From Candidatus Altarchaeum sp. (GTDB lineage Archaea > Altiarchaeota > Altiarchaeia > Altiarchaeales > Altiarchaeaceae): a stretch of DNA of 7,172 nt. The stretch's first letter is position 1. Every line of letters starts with the position of its first letter. A program made the position numbers and the translations under genes. This document shows positions 4,597-7,172 of the stretch, piece by piece. The notes under the pieces were generated by a model. It had not been told where the DNA came from. It saw only the letters and a list, made by a program, of their open reading frames with translations, and did not search any database. The stretch is taken from positions 57,745-64,916 of the forward strand of contig JAGTWP010000001.1 of NCBI GenBank assembly GCA_018260755.1. The letters run 5' to 3'.

Positions 4597-6591
4597 ATGT
4601 CTGATACAGACAGTGTAAATAGCAGGGATAGTGCGGAAAAAGAAATAGAATTAACCAAGGCATTAGAAAAGATAAGAGGTATAAATATATTCGTATTTCA
4701 ACTGGAATACGAACTTTCAACGAAATTTTTAAATGAATTATACAACAAACTCATTAAATTTAAAGGTTGTTCGGATGAAGATGCAAAGTATAATGTAGGG
4801 CAATTTTCAAAACTTCTTATGTCTGGGGGGTTGGGTAGTTTTAAGCCGGATTTAGTCAATGGATTTTATAATGTCATGAGCAAATATTGGGGGGAAATTG
4901 AAGCAAGAAGGCATTTACATGTTTTTGGCGTGCTTTATGCAAAATTTATAAAAGGAGAAGGAGAGATTGATTCAAGAGGTATAAAAAAGGGTATTGTTGA
5001 TATTGCCAGGGAATCCCTTGATAAAGTAAAGGTCTATAAAGATATAGAAATAAATTTAAAAGGAATTAGAAATGTAGATGTAGAAATTTATATGAATCCA
5101 TTTTCGGAATTAAAAGAGTACTGGCTTTATTGCCCGGAAATTTTTCACGAGGCGTACTGCGGAACTTCGGATGATGATTTCAGAGCGGTTCAGAGTTTGC
5201 TTTACAGAAAGATTGTTCTACGATTTATCAAAGAACAGATAGAAGAGGGACATATAAAAAGGAAAGATAACAATAATAATGCAAACAAAAATGTTTTGCT
5301 GTTTTCTACAAGCGAGGTAAATACAACATTAGCAATTCCGGCCGTTGTTGATGATGAATACAAAGAAGACGAAATATTCAGAAATGTAATCGTTCATCAC
5401 TATAATCATACAATCGTTCCTGCTGGAATTCCGCATTATCACAATTATATGTTTTCCGGATTAAAGATATCAGAAGAATTTAATGATGCAATTCATGATA
5501 AAATTGTTGATTTGACGGAAATTACAGGAACGGTTAGCGATGTTATTACGGGATGTTCAATACAACACACAAATATTCTGAGGGAAAATATATTTAAAAA
5601 ATTTAAAGAAAAGGTTGCTTACGATGATGTCTTCGGAAATAGTGAAGGTGCTTATGTTGACAGATGGCAGGGAGAGAATATTAAAGAAGTTATTAGGAGT
5701 TATGAAAACAAAACCGGCTTGGACAAATCAGGTAATTATGAAGAATTATTTAAACATTTGGAAGAAAATCCTTTATTAAGGAAAAAATTTATTGATAAAT
5801 TATTGAAGGCAAAGAAAAAGCAAAAAGCGAAATTTATTGATGAGTTGCTGAAAGGCACTTTCGGAAAAATAAATTTAACCTCTGATGAATTAAAAAGCAA
5901 CAACATAAATTTATCAGATATGCCTTTTTTTACATTTGTAAGAAGGTTAGTAAGCTATAAATGTGCGGATATAATTTTAGATGTTATCAGGGATGCAAAA
6001 TTTAAGGAGAAAATAATTAAAAATAATGCGGTGATATTTATCGGCGGGAGAAAATTTGATATTTATGGAAATTTGCAGGAACAACAAGTTAAAGAAATTA
6101 TAAGCAAGGATCCGCTCATGAAATACCATCTTATATTTATTGAGAATTACCATGTCTTTAATTCGTACATACTTAATCAGGGAACTGATTTCAGTGGAAT
6201 GTTATCATGGAAGGGAAAAGAAGCTGGTCCTACGGGATATGCAAAAGCCCAGCAGAACGGAGCTCCGACAATAGCAACGGTTGACGGGGTAGTTCCCGAA
6301 CGGATAACTCTGATAAAAAGGGATGAAAATAACAAAGTTGTTGAAGGAAACGGATATGTGGTTGAATACGAAAAGCAGGCAAGAAACAATGAAATTTATC
6401 CCGATAAAACTGATCTTGCAAAAAAGATAGAAGAAGCGTGCAATGATTATAATGCTCCTAACTCTGCAAATTACAGAATTCTTGCATTTAATGCATTAAA
6501 GACAGGAATGATAAAAAGCGATGTAAGAAATCAGGCAAAAGGACTTATAAGGATTTGGGCAAAGACGGTTTCGGAAAAATTTAAAAAATAA
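4597..6591 (+). CDS. glgP: Divergent alpha-glucan (glycogen/maltodextrin) phosphorylase family protein, GT35
   Basis: GT35 enzymes use pyridoxal phosphate to release glucose-1-phosphate from alpha-1,4-glucans in the cytoplasm. Landmarks along the 664 residues are GGLG (77-80), like the phosphate loop GGLGRLA; NHTIVPAG (270-277) against NHTVLPE, with H271 matching catalytic His377 of rabbit muscle enzyme; FVRRLVSYK (447-455) against KRIHEYK, giving R450 and K455 for Arg569 and Lys574; IENYHV (515-520) against LENYRV; and EAGPTGYAK (542-550) against EASGTGNMK. E542 and the PLP lysine K550 are kept, and TIATVDG follows in register. Differences are Ser674-to-Gly and Gly675-to-Pro equivalents, an unrecognisable Asn484 loop, and a length well under the usual 800 or more. 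The first 20 residues are acidic low complexity. It stands alone, 177 nt after tmk, with no sugar genes beside it. Substrate is unknown. Confidence 0.75.
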   Translation: MSDTDSVNSRDSAEKEIELTKALEKIRGINIFVFQLEYELSTKFLNELYNKLIKFKGCSDEDAKYNVGQFSKLLMSGGLGSFKPDLVNGFYNVMSKYWGEIEARRHLHVFGVLYAKFIKGEGEIDSRGIKKGIVDIARESLDKVKVYKDIEINLKGIRNVDVEIYMNPFSELKEYWLYCPEIFHEAYCGTSDDDFRAVQSLLYRKIVLRFIKEQIEEGHIKRKDNNNNANKNVLLFSTSEVNTTLAIPAVVDDEYKEDEIFRNVIVHHYNHTIVPAGIPHYHNYMFSGLKISEEFNDAIHDKIVDLTEITGTVSDVITGCSIQHTNILRENIFKKFKEKVAYDDVFGNSEGAYVDRWQGENIKEVIRSYENKTGLDKSGNYEELFKHLEENPLLRKKFIDKLLKAKKKQKAKFIDELLKGTFGKINLTSDELKSNNINLSDMPFFTFVRRLVSYKCADIILDVIRDAKFKEKIIKNNAVIFIGGRKFDIYGNLQEQQVKEIISKDPLMKYHLIFIENYHVFNSYILNQGTDFSGMLSWKGKEAGPTGYAKAQQNGAPTIATVDGVVPERITLIKRDENNKVVEGNGYVVEYEKQARNNEIYPDKTDLAKKIEEACNDYNAPNSANYRILAFNALKTGMIKSDVRNQAKGLIRIWAKTVSEKFKK

Positions 6592-6671
6592 AAAGTAACT
6601 ACCTATCCACCTAAAAAAGCACAAGTAAATTTTTTGTATTTTTCAAAATTTTACACTCACTTCGTTCGTGC

Positions 6672-6754
6672 ATTTTCAAACAAGTTTGAAAATCGCATGT
6701 ATTAAAAAATATTTGAAATATTTTTTAAGATTGAAAATTTATTTATAAATTTTC
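6672..6754. repeat. Three consecutive perfect hairpins
   Basis: Stem 1 is ATTTTCAAAC/GTTTGAAAAT (6672-6693, 2-nt loop). Stem 2 is TTAAAAAATATTT/AAATATTTTTTAA (6702-6728, 1-nt centre). Stem 3 is GAAAATTTAT/ATAAATTTTC (6733-6754, 2-nt loop). The linker ACTCACTTCGTTCGTG (about 6655-6670) precedes them. The element's target duplication overlaps the right arm of stem 3, so the element inserted at the edge of an existing hairpin. Confidence 0.75.
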
Positions 6755-6755
6755 A

Positions 6756-6955
6756 GTATTTGTTTAGCTAATTGGATTTTACTGAAAACTACAGGTTTTC
6801 AATCTTTAAAAATTTATGAAATTTTTAAATTACCTCGTCATATTTGATTTTGCAGTTATTTTCAAAACCCCCGAGTTTTGAAAATCTCCGAGCAACAGCG
6901 AGGTGATTTTTTTCACAATTTTCACACTTAATTTTTTAAGCAGCTAAACAAATAC
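6756..6955. mobile_element. MITE-like non-autonomous element, copy 2 (200 bp)
   Basis: It carries the same perfect 14-bp terminal inverted repeats as copy 1: GTATTTGTTTAGCT at 6756-6769 and AGCTAAACAAATAC at 6942-6955. It is flanked by a perfect 8-bp direct repeat, AATTTTCA at 6748-6755 and 6956-6963, which is what insertion with target duplication leaves. It aligns to copy 1 end to end with about six substitutions and two indels (12 bp in the first hairpin loop, 1 bp in a C run). Four of the substitutions are clustered in the second hairpin (6805-6829), where C-G in copy 1 (1903/1909) becomes T-A (6814/6820) and pairing is kept. No coding capacity. Confidence 0.88.
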
Positions 6956-6974
6956 AATTTTCAGTAAATTTTTA

Positions 6975-7135
6975 TCACCTCACTTACACTCACTTTGTTT
7001 GTGTATTTACAAAATGTTCCAAACATTTTGTCAACTCATTTCATTCGGAGATTTAAAAATTTATGAAATTTTTAAATAAGATTGAAATCAAAAGATTTCA
7101 GTATTTCAAAATTTCCGTAATTTTGAAAATCGTTC
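6975..7135. repeat. Hairpin array, right copy (inverted relative to 2136-2393)
   Basis: The reverse complement matches the left array through all its modules: the 5-nt-rhythm linker (6975-7003), ACAAAATGTT/AACATTTTGT (7009-7031), the linker at 7032-7050, a 12-bp stem at 7051-7077 (loop ATG), TGAAATC/GATTTCA (about 7083-7100) and TTTCAAAATT/AATTTTGAAA (7104-7128). It has one unit where the left copy has two. Confidence 0.85.
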
Positions 7136-7143
7136 GGAGATTT

Positions 7144-7164
7144 ACAAAATGCTTTGCATTTTGT
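7144..7164. repeat. Hairpin variant, 9-bp perfect stem
   Basis: ACAAAATGC (7144-7152) pairs with GCATTTTGT (7156-7164) around TTT. It is the same hairpin type as ACAAAATGTT/AACATTTTGT at 2240-2262 and 7009-7031, but the inner pairs differ on both arms, so pairing is kept while sequence changes. Confidence 0.75.
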
Positions 7165-7172
7165 AAGATTGA

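Larger units (their letters stand above)
6592..7172. other. Gene-free interval with hairpins, a second mobile element copy and an inverted array
   Basis: No reading frame or RNA gene of a known family was found downstream of the phosphorylase gene. A T-rich run near 6630-6646 could end transcription. From about 6655 the interval is a chain of perfect small hairpins, then the 200-bp element (6756-6955), then an array inverted relative to 2136-2393, continuing beyond the right edge. Confidence 0.85.

Noticed and set aside
4517-4618. A 33-codon ATG frame upstream of, and overlapping, the phosphorylase start
   Set aside because: It lies in AT-rich leader DNA, has no recognisable domain and overlaps the start of a much better supported gene in another frame. 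Nothing beyond an open frame supports it.
6630-6646. Defined terminator of the phosphorylase gene
   Set aside because: A T-rich run is present, but T runs are common throughout this AT-rich DNA, so it is mentioned only as a possibility.
2044-6755. Composite transposon with the two MITE copies as its ends
   Set aside because: The inner genes are core housekeeping genes, each element has its own flanking duplication, and no shared outer duplication is seen. Independent insertions fit better.

Overview
The window is AT-rich archaeal DNA. Four things point to Archaea: the order rps13-rps4-rps11 with archaeal-type proteins, a zinc-ribbon L37Ae, an archaeal/eukaryal RNA polymerase subunit P (Rpb12-like), and TATA-like boxes close to start codons with almost no Shine-Dalgarno signals. 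I cannot name the lineage from sequence alone. The low GC and lysine-rich, expanded ribosomal protein tails would fit a DPANN, Altiarchaeota-like or methanogen-like genome.

Layout. On the minus strand, positions 1-1548 hold the ribosomal operon S13 -> S4 -> S11, with S11 running off the left edge. All three carry low-complexity extensions. Positions 1549-2479 have no gene but hold a 211-bp transposon-like element with terminal inverted repeats and a dense array of small hairpins. A TrmJ-type tRNA 2'-O-methyltransferase lies on the minus strand (2480-3226). It is divergent from a plus-strand cluster: L37Ae (3357-3587), rpoP (3637-3789, 50 aa) and a thymidylate kinase (3826-4419). A separate plus-strand gene (4597-6591) encodes a very divergent, short member of the glycogen/maltodextrin phosphorylase family (GT35). 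Its PLP-lysine motif aligns without gaps to the classical one. From 6592 to the right edge there is no gene. That stretch holds more hairpins, a second 200-bp copy of the element in the same orientation with a perfect 8-bp target duplication, and an inverted copy of the left-hand hairpin array.

How the parts relate. Most genes serve translation and transcription (S13, S4, S11, L37Ae, RpoP, TrmJ). Thymidylate kinase supplies dTTP for DNA synthesis, and the phosphorylase homologue would serve storage-glucan breakdown. The most unusual content is non-coding: a modular family of short hairpins whose stems differ in sequence but keep pairing, joined by linkers with a 5-nt rhythm. These modules occur both inside a non-autonomous mobile element and as free-standing arrays. 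Two protein oddities stand out: a thymidylate kinase whose Walker A lysine is leucine, and a phosphorylase that keeps its PLP lysine but has altered glucose-site residues.
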